From positions 1 through 59,836 of the IMG/VR virus record IMGVR_UViG_3300046804_002698: DNA of 59,836 nt, one strand, 5' to 3'. Numbering within the stretch: the first letter of the stretch is position 1; each line of letters begins with the position of its first letter. The DNA is from a virus. The position numbers and the translations under genes were made by a program. Below are positions 14,138 to 21,544 of the stretch, one piece after another. The notes beneath the pieces are model-generated. The model did not search any database. It worked only from the letters and a program-made list of their open reading frames with translations, and had not been told where the DNA came from.

Positions 14138-14641
14138 TTACTTGTGTGTTTTTGGCTTGTTTCCGCGGATTCCGTGTGAACGGAAAAAGTCCATCTTGTT
14201 ATGAGAAACGAATTTCCCATCATGATACAACTGGTACCCACACTTGATAGTGCCATTGTAGCGCTTAATCCCGTTACCGTCAGGAACTCCTGACCAAGAT
14301 TTACGTTCAATTTCACTTTCAAGTAATTCCGCAAAGAAATCAAGATCACTGATTTCTTCTTCATTTGCAAAAGCGTAGTTATCAATCCAATTGTAGTAAT
14401 CAACATCGTTTTCAGTGATGCCAACTACAAAAGGTGTTGGAAAACCTACTTCTACAAACTGGTTTACCTTTTCTTGCAATTCCTTCTGGGCAAGAATTTC
14501 ATCCATAGCAGAAATCATGTTCTTAACGAACTGTTCTGCAATGGCTTCCTTCTTGAAATCCCAATTGATGTACCACACTGCCAAAAGCTGTGGAACCATG
14601 GAAATGACAAGAAATGCAATCACTACTAAGTATGTGCTCAT
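14138..14641 (-). CDS. membrane-anchored hypothetical protein (167 aa)
   Basis: MSTYLVVIAFLVISMVPQLL gives an N-terminal membrane helix. Helical and acidic regions follow (ENDVDYYNW, ANEEEISDLDFFAELLESEI) and a beta-rich end with HGIRGNKPKTHK. Start 14641 is chosen for AAAAGGAGAACGAA upstream; the frame is open further, but without a ribosome site. No family recognised. Confidence 0.62.
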   Translation of the reverse strand: MSTYLVVIAFLVISMVPQLLAVWYINWDFKKEAIAEQFVKNMISAMDEILAQKELQEKVNQFVEVGFPTPFVVGITENDVDYYNWIDNYAFANEEEISDLDFFAELLESEIERKSWSGVPDGNGIKRYNGTIKCGYQLYHDGKFVSHNKMDFFRSHGIRGNKPKTHK

Positions 14642-14693
14642 TTCGTTCTCCTTTTGTGGAGTACACATACACAAGCAGCAAAAGCACACCTGC

Positions 14694-14770
14694 TAACTAG
14701 AGACCTTTTCCCTAGTCATAAAAAAAAGATCCCCCAGGCCAGCAGAGGGTTACTGGCCCAGGGGAATCTT
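14694..14770 (-). terminator. terminator plus CTAG-bounded element, cassette 7
   Basis: Hairpin CCCCTGGGCCAGTA / TGGCCTGGGGG with a T-run, then ATGACTAGGGAAAAGGTCTCTAG. It ends the 14790-15359 gene and heads 14138-14641. Confidence 0.8.
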
Positions 14771-14789
14771 CTTTGTGCAAGATAGCTAG

Positions 14790-15359
14790 TTAGCTAGCAA
14801 TCCTGTAGACGATCTTGCGTATTTCGTTTCCTTCATACGCCATGATCCACTTGCGTGTTTCTCCGTTGATACGAAGGTCACTGTAGCTCTGCATGTACTG
14901 CCATGATCCAAGCTCGGACATTTGGCTTACTGTCACCGTACCGCTCCATGCATGGATGTAGTCAAACCACATTACAGTACCGTCATGCTTGAAATAGACA
15001 AAGTATTTGCCATTTCCAAACATGATACGGTTTTCTTCAGCAGCCCTCACCAATTCGCTGAGGTAGTACTCCATTGTTGAAGCAGTGAACTCAGCCGACA
15101 CTTCCTTTTGTGGTTCTGCACCACGCAGGAAGGTGACAAGGTCTGATGCCACACGGTGATCAGTGTACATCTCACCATTGTAGTCACTGTACTCTACTAC
15201 AGAGGCATCCACAATATCAATGATGAGCTTCTTGCCACCCTCATTGATGTACCACAGAGCACTATTACCGAAGTAGTAGCGCCCTTCCTGTGCTGCAGAG
15301 ATAACCCGCTTGTACAGGTTGAATTGCTTGTCTGTGATTGGGTTTGCGTATGTTGCGAT
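14790..15359 (-). CDS. hypothetical protein with probable ATC start (189 aa)
   Basis: The coding frame is open and protein-like back to residue ATYANPITDKQFNLYKR. Two stop codons (TAA TAA) lie just above, and a strong GGAGG site sits 7 bases before ATC. No ATG, GTG or TTG is in frame there; the next GTG is 49 codons inside, with no ribosome site. I therefore infer an ATC start. The body has short beta strands with repeated GNGKYFVYF / GRYYFGNSALWYI segments. An in-frame CGG (AAG CGG GTT) is read as arginine. Family not recognised. Confidence 0.55.
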   Translation of the reverse strand: MATYANPITDKQFNLYKRVISAAQEGRYYFGNSALWYINEGGKKLIIDIVDASVVEYSDYNGEMYTDHRVASDLVTFLRGAEPQKEVSAEFTASTMEYYLSELVRAAEENRIMFGNGKYFVYFKHDGTVMWFDYIHAWSGTVTVSQMSELGSWQYMQSYSDLRINGETRKWIMAYEGNEIRKIVYRIAS

Positions 15360-15779
15360 AGCAACACCTCCTTATTACACTTTTTATTATAGAGAGATAG
15401 TGTCTCTCTGATTACATTATTTAACCTGGGTAATCAATAACCAGGGATCATGGACAGTTATAGTCGATCCAATCAGACTGTATGGGGTATACCCGGGTGG
15501 GCTCGTTAAAACCTTTAAGGTTCAACAAATACCCACTAGTACTGGCCCTAATTTTTTTCTTTTTTTCAGCCTATTAGTTTTTTTTATATATGTTTTTATA
15601 TGAAAAATTTTTTTCTATGTTTTTATACCTATAGGGAAATCGCCGGCGAAAAAAGATAGAAATATTTCTCTACAAAAGGTTGCTATAACACACATGCTTT
15701 GCTAGTATCTTCTCTGTCATATACATATCATGTACGTTAAACATATAACCATCAATGCCTAATACAAAAGGATAAGAAA
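15360..15779. promoter_or_regulatory. 420-bp divergent control region
   Basis: No gene is seen. Going right it holds a 7-bp hairpin (AGAGAGA/TCTCTCT, 15391-15409), a CCTGG/CCAGG stem at 15425-15446, a GGGTATACCC palindrome near 15486, an AACCT/AGGTT stem, T-tracts, the palindrome TCGCCGGCGA (15640-15649), and a promoter at 15680-15708. It separates leftward moderate-GC genes from the AT-rich part. Confidence 0.6.
15680..15708 (+). promoter_or_regulatory. promoter TTGCTA-17-TAGTAT
   Basis: A -35-like TTGCTA and a -10-like TAGTAT with 17-bp spacing, 72 bases ahead of the gene at 15780. The same -10 sequence and spacing occur at 33466-33494. Predicted from sequence only. Confidence 0.5.
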
Positions 15780-15974
15780 ATGAGTGACAACAAGAATATG
15801 TTGGTAAAAGAATCCCAAGATAATCTCGAACTGGATATGTTTGAGGATTATGAAGGGTTAGATGTTGAAGATGATATCTTTTATCAATTTGACTCTAAGA
15901 CATACTATGGGGCTAAATCTATGTATGTTGATGTTGAGGATTATGATTTTGATAACTATGGCTACGATGACTAA
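15780..15974 (+). CDS. small very acidic protein (64 aa)
   Basis: MSDNKNMLVKESQDNLELDM, with about a third of its residues Asp or Glu and a tyrosine-rich end (YDFDNYGYDD). The strong negative charge suggests a DNA mimic or a binder of a basic host protein; this is inference only. Preceded by AGGATAAGAAA, with its own promoter and terminator. Confidence 0.65.
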   Translation: MSDNKNMLVKESQDNLELDMFEDYEGLDVEDDIFYQFDSKTYYGAKSMYVDVEDYDFDNYGYDD

Positions 15975-15999
15975 TATTAAACATATATAAAAAGAAAAA

Positions 16000-16028
16000 C
16001 CCCCTGGATATACCGGGGGGTTTTTTTA
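16000..16028. terminator. bidirectional terminator between convergent genes
   Basis: AACCCCC pairs with GGGGGGTT around TGGATATACC, with an A-run before and a T-run after. It can therefore stop transcripts from both the 15780 gene and the leftward 16048 gene. Confidence 0.85.
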
Positions 16029-16047
16029 TATCTTTATATGAGTATTA

Positions 16048-16368
16048 TTAGAATTTATCTAGATCATCAGGAAACTCTGTAGGATCAACAATCCAAGACT
16101 CAATCTCTCCATCCCTACAAAGATCTTCTATAACATCAAACTTGTCTTTGCCGGTCAACTCACAAATATCGTCCATCATCTCCCACTGTTCCACGCTAAA
16201 AGTATTAAAAACAACATTCCCATCATCATTAGAATGAACAGTTAAAATAAAAGACTTGCCATCATTTTCGTCTTCAGAATCCATGATATAAACATTGTCA
16301 TCAAAAATGTCATCACCCAAAGAGTTAATAAACTCAATAAGCTTTCGCAAATATTCCATGAACACCAA
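16048..16368 (-). CDS. small acidic protein (106 aa)
   Basis: MVFMEYLRKLIEFINSLGDD, then Asp-rich strands (NVYIMDSEDENDGKSFILTV) and a C-terminal helix with CELTGKDKFDVI. It is convergent to 15780 and may start at the second methionine. No family recognised. Confidence 0.6.
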   Translation of the reverse strand: MVFMEYLRKLIEFINSLGDDIFDDNVYIMDSEDENDGKSFILTVHSNDDGNVVFNTFSVEQWEMMDDICELTGKDKFDVIEDLCRDGEIESWIVDPTEFPDDLDKF

Positions 16369-16448
16369 CTCTTGAGATACTACACATATAGTAATCTCTC
16401 AAAAAATAAAAAAATAATTTCGCCGCGGGAAACGCCGAAAATAAAAGA

Positions 16449-16616
16449 TTATTCTTTAGAGTCTTTTACCAAAGTTTCTTCCCACATATCACCACAATCT
16501 CTACACTTAATAGAAAAACGATCTATAGCTTTATCTTTAGATCCAAGTTTAGTAACTGAATGATTTGGTGGGAAAGAACACTCCGCACAAGTTGTTGATT
16601 CAAAACTTGAACTCAT
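16449..16616 (-). CDS. small zinc-ribbon protein (55 aa)
   Basis: MSSSFESTTCAECSFPPNHS followed by CRDCGDMWEETL: two CxxC pairs spaced as in a single zinc ribbon. Its ATG overlaps the recA stop (ATGA), so it is coupled to recA and may assist recombination or transcription. It was too short for standard ORF cut-offs. Confidence 0.65.
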   Translation of the reverse strand: MSSSFESTTCAECSFPPNHSVTKLGSKDKAIDRFSIKCRDCGDMWEETLVKDSKE

Positions 16617-17584
16617 ATATTGTTTTTCTCTTTAATCAAAGAAACAAGATCTTGATTTAGCTTAAGTTTTTCTACAGCATTATCTCTACCTTGGGCAAAA
16701 TTTTCGCCATCGTAATAAACCCATGCTCCTTTTTGAGTAAAAATACCTTGTTCCAATCCGAGGTCAAACAAACAACCGTATTGGTCAACGCCCTTGCCAT
16801 AAAGAATATCAAACTCAGTTATCTTTAATGGTGGAGCCATTTTGTTTTTAATAACTTTAGCTTTTACCTTAATTCCAACAGCTTCTCCTGATTTATCTTT
16901 TAGGTCTTCTTTTTTGCGAAGATCTATGCGAACTGAAGCAGCGTATTTTAATGCCATTCCACCAGGAGTGGTTTCTGGATTACCAAACATAATACCAATT
17001 TTACTTCTTAATTGATTAAGAAACAATAAAAGTGTTTTTGTTTCCGATGCGGCAGAAACGAGCTTGCGCATAGCTTTGGCCATTAGACGAGCTTGTAAAC
17101 CCATCTGAGCGGACTCCATTTCACCTTCAAGTTCAGCTTTTGGTATAAGCGAAGCAACCGAGTCAATAACAACAACTCCAACCTCTCCTGATCTAACAAG
17201 TCGATCAACTATTTCAAGCGCCTGCTCGCCGTAATCTGGCTGAGAAAATATTAGCTTATCCAAATCCACACCAAGAGCATTCATGTAGATCGGATCTAAC
17301 GCATGCTCGGCATCAACATATGCGCACTTAAGACCCATCTTCTGTGCTTCGGTAACAACTGTTAATGCTATTGTAGATTTGCCCGAAGACTCAGGTCCAT
17401 ATATCTCTACTATTCTTCCTCTAGGAAGTCCACCAATTCCAAGTATTCTATCCAGTGTTGGTGCACCAGTAGGTATCGATGGCCATTTTTCTATATTAGT
17501 AGAACCAAGTGTTATTACTGAACCGGAACCAAATTGACGCTCTAATTGAGCAATTATTACATCTAAAGCTTTTGAATCATCCAT
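16613..17584 (-). CDS. recA: RecA recombinase (323 aa)
   Basis: Catalyses ATP-dependent strand pairing and exchange in recombination-based replication and repair. Walker A is GPESSGKST at 63-71, Walker B is VGVVVIDSVASL, the L1/Q region is LLLFLNQLRSKIGIMFGNPE, and the L2 region carries TTPGGMALKYAASVRI. The length is near that of bacterial RecA but the acidic C-terminal tail is short, as in phage forms. AT-rich like the late module and free of in-frame CGG. It lies leftward between two small genes in the control region. Confidence 0.93.
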   Translation of the reverse strand: MDDSKALDVIIAQLERQFGSGSVITLGSTNIEKWPSIPTGAPTLDRILGIGGLPRGRIVEIYGPESSGKSTIALTVVTEAQKMGLKCAYVDAEHALDPIYMNALGVDLDKLIFSQPDYGEQALEIVDRLVRSGEVGVVVIDSVASLIPKAELEGEMESAQMGLQARLMAKAMRKLVSAASETKTLLLFLNQLRSKIGIMFGNPETTPGGMALKYAASVRIDLRKKEDLKDKSGEAVGIKVKAKVIKNKMAPPLKITEFDILYGKGVDQYGCLFDLGLEQGIFTQKGAWVYYDGENFAQGRDNAVEKLKLNQDLVSLIKEKNNI

Positions 17585-17596
17585 GAAAATATTTTA

Positions 17597-17776
17597 TCAT
17601 ACTTTCAGCGTCAAAGCTTGTTGCACTTCTTTCATCTTTTCCACAACTCTAGATTCTACAAATCTTAACTCTGCTTGAGTTTGTGGATCCTGTCCAAGCA
17701 TTGACTGTCTCACTTGCTCGCGCAATTTTGTTAACTTCTTAAGATATTCATATGATGGTTTGATTGTTTTAGTCAC
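17597..17776 (-). CDS. small helical protein with GTG start (59 aa)
   Basis: Leftward frame from GTG, with GGAG eight bases upstream. Charged helices MTKTIKPSYEYLKKLTKLRE and RFVESRVVEKMKEVQQALTL predict a coiled-coil pair. It lies just upstream of recA, 12 bases from its start, so it is probably co-transcribed with recA. No family recognised. Confidence 0.55.
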   Translation of the reverse strand: MTKTIKPSYEYLKKLTKLREQVRQSMLGQDPQTQAELRFVESRVVEKMKEVQQALTLKV

Positions 17777-17800
17777 TGTGTTAGCTCCTAATGTTGATGG

Positions 17801-17806
17801 TATAAT
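17801..17806 (+). promoter_or_regulatory. possible -10 box TATAAT
   Basis: Exact TATAAT 35 bases before the ATG at 17841. The -35 position is poor (GTGTTA), so this is only a candidate for the first rightward promoter of this block. Confidence 0.35.
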
Positions 17807-17840
17807 TGATACAGAAATTATATACAGATAGGATACTTAA

Positions 17841-18002
17841 ATGCAACACAAAGCACAAATGCGTGAAGATTATTATCGAGCAGTCTTTTTACTTAAAAAT
17901 AGATTTAATACTGTAAATGATCTTGTTAAGTATTGGGCTTACGCGGGCGCGTGCGATCAAGGTCAACCAGAAATAGAAAACATTAACCAGAACTTGAAAT
18001 AA
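17841..18002 (+). CDS. small hypothetical protein (53 aa)
   Basis: MQHKAQMREDYYRAVFLLKN, a short helical protein with a central LVKYWAYAGACDQ stretch. Preceded by AGGATACTTAA. First rightward gene after recA. Unknown function. Confidence 0.5.
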   Translation: MQHKAQMREDYYRAVFLLKNRFNTVNDLVKYWAYAGACDQGQPEIENINQNLK

Positions 18003-18030
18003 AAAAACAAAAATAGTAGACTGGGATTTT

Positions 18031-18051
18031 ACCCCCTACCCCCTACCCCCT
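18031..18051. repeat. three tandem ACCCCCT heptamers
   Basis: Perfect (ACCCCCT)x3 in non-coding DNA. The other strand would read AGGGGGT x3, with three G-runs. It directly precedes the AT-rich inverted repeat at 18055-18087 and the start of the long late operon. Confidence 0.75.
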
Positions 18052-18054
18052 TAC

Positions 18055-18087
18055 TATATACATATATATTATAATTATATGTATATA
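18055..18087. repeat. 12-bp AT inverted repeat ahead of the late operon
   Basis: TATATACATATA and TATATGTATATA around a 9-base loop. Together with the C-rich repeat it marks the left edge of the late module. Could be a promoter region, terminator, or replication-related unwinding element. Confidence 0.5.
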
Positions 18088-18142
18088 TATAATAATATAA
18101 TTATATTAATATATAGGCATTTTAAAAAAGATTGGAGCATAG

Positions 18143-19570
18143 ATGAAGTTGTACCAAATATATGTTCCGGATCTTAACGCCTATGTAAAGTATAAAGTAT
18201 TAGAACCAGAAGAGATAGATTCTTTTATCTCACAACTTAACGCTAAAACAGAAAAAGAAAGAAGAAGAAAAGTTCTTCAATATGTGATATTTAATCTTAA
18301 AACAGAGATATCACAAGCACTTGGTCTAATGACAAGACCCGATGCAGAAAGATGCGTAGAAGCACTATACACTGGGTGTGTAATGCTGAACCCCGGTCTA
18401 GACATAGACTATTGGGTAGCAATTGCCTATTCGTTTGGTGCCGATGAATACGACTTATCAACAGACAGAAATTTTGAAGAACTAAAAAATATTCTAAGTA
18501 AAGTAAAAGAAAAATCTCTTAAAACAAATAAAAGCTTAGATAAAAATTCTTCTCTAACCAAAAAGATAAGTAAACAAAAATTTCTTGGTTTAGAGCATCA
18601 TTTGAAGAATAATCTTATTGGACAAGATGAAGCGGTTGAAGCGATATGTGAAGCTTTATTAAGGTCACAAGCCGGTCTTAATGATACTAATAGACCCCTT
18701 GGTATTTTTATGTTTGCCGGCGCCTCTGGTGTAGGTAAAACACATTTGGCAAGAACATTGCACGAATATCTTTTTTCTGATGAATATCCAATGGTAAGAA
18801 TTGATTGTGGCGAATTTCAACAAAAGCATGAAAATCAAAAACTAATAGGTTCTCCTCCCGGTTATGTTGGGCATGATGAAGGCGGACAGCTTGTTAATCA
18901 AATACAAAAAAATCCAAACTCAGTGGTGCTAATTGATGAAGTAGAAAAAGCACATCCAGATATTTGGAATACTTTTTTGAGAGTATTTGATGAGGGTATC
19001 ATTACTGATGGCAAAGGTGAAAAAGTAGATTTCAGAAATACAATAATAATATTAACCACTAACCTTGGTAATGAAAAAACAGTTGATCATATGATAGGAA
19101 CAGGAACTGGTTTTAATAAAAATGTAAGTTATCAAAAATCAACTTCTGTGATTCCAGTCAAATCTATGGTTGAGAGAAATACTATGGATGCTGCTAGAAA
19201 ATATTTTAGGCCAGAACTATTAAATAGAATAGATAAAATTATTGTATTTAATCATCTTACAAGATCTGACTGTGAAAGAATAGCAGAATTAGAAATGAGA
19301 ATTATTTCTGAAAAATTAAATAAAAAAGGTTTTAATATTGAATATAATCAAAATGTAATAAATGGTTTAATAGATGCCGGCATAGATTCTGTTAAAGGTG
19401 CCAGAGGCCTTGCACAGGTGAGAAGAGATAAGATAGAGACATCTTTAGCTAAAACTATCGTTAATAGCGCAATTCCAAAAGGAACAACATTTACTTTAGA
19501 TTATTCAGATGATATGTTCCATTTTACGGTTATTAAACCAGCTAAAAAAGTAAAGACAACAAAAGCTTAA
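18143..19570 (+). CDS. Clp/Hsp100-type single-ring AAA+ ATPase (475 aa)
   Basis: A protein-remodelling ATPase. The N-terminal 145 residues are unrecognised. One AAA+ module follows: Walker A GASGVGKT near 193-200, the pore-loop region IGSPPGYVGHDEGG, Walker B VVLIDEVEKAHPD near 261, sensor 1 IIILTTNLGN, and the box FRPELLNRID. A C-terminal D2-small domain carries GARGLAQVRRDKIE (sensor 2). It matches the second ATPase domain of ClpA/ClpB/ClpC, not ClpX. Being first in the structural module, it may help assemble or disassemble virion proteins, or recruit host ClpP; no ClpP-binding loop could be confirmed. It lacks in-frame CGG. Confidence 0.85.
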   Translation: MKLYQIYVPDLNAYVKYKVLEPEEIDSFISQLNAKTEKERRRKVLQYVIFNLKTEISQALGLMTRPDAERCVEALYTGCVMLNPGLDIDYWVAIAYSFGADEYDLSTDRNFEELKNILSKVKEKSLKTNKSLDKNSSLTKKISKQKFLGLEHHLKNNLIGQDEAVEAICEALLRSQAGLNDTNRPLGIFMFAGASGVGKTHLARTLHEYLFSDEYPMVRIDCGEFQQKHENQKLIGSPPGYVGHDEGGQLVNQIQKNPNSVVLIDEVEKAHPDIWNTFLRVFDEGIITDGKGEKVDFRNTIIILTTNLGNEKTVDHMIGTGTGFNKNVSYQKSTSVIPVKSMVERNTMDAARKYFRPELLNRIDKIIVFNHLTRSDCERIAELEMRIISEKLNKKGFNIEYNQNVINGLIDAGIDSVKGARGLAQVRRDKIETSLAKTIVNSAIPKGTTFTLDYSDDMFHFTVIKPAKKVKTTKA

Positions 19571-19609
19571 TATTACTATTAATATCAAAGAATTAATTAT
19601 GGAGATTAT

Positions 19610-19816
19610 ATGGGCATAGGCAAAGATGTTTCAGCTGCAATAGCAAAAGGGAAATCAAGTGGCAGGTCCATAGGTGCCGCAATTAGAAAGAACCCCAAAA
19701 AGAGCATGATGATTGGTGCCGGAGCAGTTATGGGTTATGGGGCCCTTAGAGGTAGAAGAGGTTCTGGGACTGGAGTAAGAATGCCAGGAGCACAAAGAGG
19801 AATAAGGAACTACTAA
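19610..19816 (+). CDS. small basic Gly/Ala-rich peptide (68 aa)
   Basis: MGIGKDVSAAIAKGKSSGRS, then a hydrophobic stretch (SMMIGAGAVMGYGAL) and an Arg/Gly-rich tail. Basic with one possible membrane helix, it resembles the C-terminal membrane-associated tails of the larger proteins at 24925 and 25668. Possibly an internal virion peptide. Ribosome site ATGGAGAT. Confidence 0.55.
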   Translation: MGIGKDVSAAIAKGKSSGRSIGAAIRKNPKKSMMIGAGAVMGYGALRGRRGSGTGVRMPGAQRGIRNY

Positions 19817-19818
19817 CA

Positions 19819-20193
19819 ATGCCCAAAATGCCTGGCAAAACGCTGCCGTATGTTATGGACAAACTTGGTTTAAGTGCAAGAGCCGCAGGAAAGTATATAG
19901 ATAGTCCACGTGGCGCAAGATTAGTTAGCAAAGTAGAAAAAAGAGCGCCTTCAGCTTTAGCTAGAGTGTTTGCTGTTGATTCGGCTGGTTCAGCTAAAGC
20001 AATTTCCTCACCCGCAATGCTCAATAGAGCAAAAAACATTGCGGCAAGACAAAGGCAAGTTGCAGGTAGATATGCAGCAGGTGGTATTGGTCTTGGCACT
20101 TTGGGAATGTATAACAATAGATCAAGTAGCGCAAGAAGAGGTGGTCCAGCACCAATGACAAGAGCAAGACCAGGTTCAGGAAGAAATCCATAA
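19819..20193 (+). CDS. basic structural-type protein (124 aa)
   Basis: MPKMPGKTLPYVMDKLGLSA, strongly basic and alanine-rich, with a GGIGLGTLGMY hydrophobic stretch and an Arg/Pro/Gly-rich end (GGPAPMTRARPGSGRNP). Directly follows the 68-aa gene and shares its character. Likely DNA- or membrane-contacting virion protein; inference. Confidence 0.55.
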   Translation: MPKMPGKTLPYVMDKLGLSARAAGKYIDSPRGARLVSKVEKRAPSALARVFAVDSAGSAKAISSPAMLNRAKNIAARQRQVAGRYAAGGIGLGTLGMYNNRSSSARRGGPAPMTRARPGSGRNP

Positions 20194-20207
20194 ACAAAAT
20201 AGGAATA

Positions 20208-20624
20208 GTGATGAATGATTGGAAAAATTATACAGATGTAAATGGCGATTTTCAATTAGCCAATTTTCTTTATAGGAGTATAAATGAATTAATGAAAAAT
20301 TCCTTAGATATGGGCACACTGCTTTGTGCTGACCAACAAAAACTTAGGGCATACAAAGAGCAAATTAAAAAGCTTTTTAAAAACAAATGGCTTAATATTG
20401 CAGACGCTTTGGAATATTTTGAAATCATAGAAAAGTGCGTTTGTTACACAGATAGATCAGAACCCTATTGCGATGTATGTAGAGGATCTAGATATAAAAT
20501 ATCTTCTTATCTTTCTCCAGATGAATTGAGGGAAGTAAGCACGTTTGTTAATGCTATTCAAGATAGCGAAACTCAAGAAAAGTTGCAGAAAGGTTTAATA
20601 AAACTTTTAGAAGACATTAATTAA
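20208..20624 (+). CDS. hypothetical protein with CxxC pair (138 aa)
   Basis: MNDWKNYTDVNGDFQLANFL. Mostly helical, with CVCYTDRSEPYCDVCRGSRY near residue 83, which offers four cysteines for one metal. The C-terminus is helical. Located between virion-type genes and a zinc ribbon. No family recognised. Confidence 0.6.
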   Translation: MMNDWKNYTDVNGDFQLANFLYRSINELMKNSLDMGTLLCADQQKLRAYKEQIKKLFKNKWLNIADALEYFEIIEKCVCYTDRSEPYCDVCRGSRYKISSYLSPDELREVSTFVNAIQDSETQEKLQKGLIKLLEDIN

Positions 20625-20628
20625 AAAT

Positions 20629-20811
20629 ATGTTTTGCCCCCGTTGCAATTGCCAAATAGATTTAATGTCAGAAGAAAGTTTTGTTGATTATGATGAACCT
20701 TGTATAAAATTAAAAAAAGAATATTTTTGTACAACGTGTAAATGTATTTTGATAGAATCGTTTAAAGATTTAGATTTTTATAGCTCAGATTGGATTGATT
20801 TTAATGGCTGA
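20629..20811 (+). CDS. small zinc-ribbon protein (60 aa)
   Basis: MFCPRCNCQIDLMSEESFVD, then YFCTTCKCILIE: two CxxC knuckles with the usual spacing of a zinc ribbon. Its end overlaps the next gene by eight bases. Unknown partner. Confidence 0.62.
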   Translation: MFCPRCNCQIDLMSEESFVDYDEPCIKLKKEYFCTTCKCILIESFKDLDFYSSDWIDFNG

Positions 20812-21544
20812 AATAGAGAAATATAATAATAAAGAAAAATTTTTAAAGAGTTTTGAATCTTTGCGTCCTGATTTGTTTTTTCCAGAAAATTGGACCGAAG
20901 AAGAAAAAACAAAAGCAGTTGAATTGACAAGACCGCAAAAAACAAGATCAACAATGTTTTCTTCAATTCCAATGAACTGTGAATCAGTTAAATGCATCTT
21001 TGCTGCAACGTGCCCTTTAATAAAAGAAAACCTTGCTCCAAAAGGCAAGCCATGTCCGATAGAAATGAGTATGGTTGCACAATTTACCGCTGAATATATG
21101 GAGCAGTTAGATGTCCATCCAGAGAATTTGATAGAAGTTTCTATGATAAGAGATTTGGTAGATCAAGAAGTTCAATATCTTCGCAAAACAAAACTTCTTG
21201 CCAAAGAACATTTTATACAAGAAAATATTATTGGTATTGATCAAGAAGGAACACCTATTCTTAAAAAAGAATTACACATGGCTGTTGAGCTAGAAGATAG
21301 ACTTCATAAAAGAAGAAAAGATTTGCGTAACCAATTGCTTGCAACGCGAGAAGCAAAAGCTAAAGCCGGACAAATGCAAGCTGATAGCGCACAAGCAATA
21401 TCTGACATTCTATATAGAGTACAAGCTGTTCAAATTGAAAAAGAAAAAATGTTAAAACAAAAACTTGGCATATATGAAGTTGATGACTATATTGAGGCCC
21501 AAACAAAAGAATTAGAGGTTCCGCCAAATGGCGATAACGAATGA
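20804..21544 (+). CDS. Cys-containing coiled-coil protein, possible small terminase-type (246 aa)
   Basis: Start at MAEIEKYNNKEKFLKSFESL (20804), overlapping the preceding stop. N-terminal CESVKCIFAATCPL and KGKPCPIEM give four to five cysteines, a likely metal site. A long charged helical region with RDLVDQEVQYLR and LLATREAKAK follows, then an acidic tail. The gene precedes the terminase group, and a DNA-recognition role (small terminase) is possible but unproven. Confidence 0.55.
   Translation: MAEIEKYNNKEKFLKSFESLRPDLFFPENWTEEEKTKAVELTRPQKTRSTMFSSIPMNCESVKCIFAATCPLIKENLAPKGKPCPIEMSMVAQFTAEYMEQLDVHPENLIEVSMIRDLVDQEVQYLRKTKLLAKEHFIQENIIGIDQEGTPILKKELHMAVELEDRLHKRRKDLRNQLLATREAKAKAGQMQADSAQAISDILYRVQAVQIEKEKMLKQKLGIYEVDDYIEAQTKELEVPPNGDNE

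Noticed and set aside
15486-15540. tRNA-like segment with GGGTAT/ATACCC closing stem and GGTTCAA
   Set aside because: Only about 50 bases separate the stem arms and no anticodon arm fits; it is more likely part of the control region.
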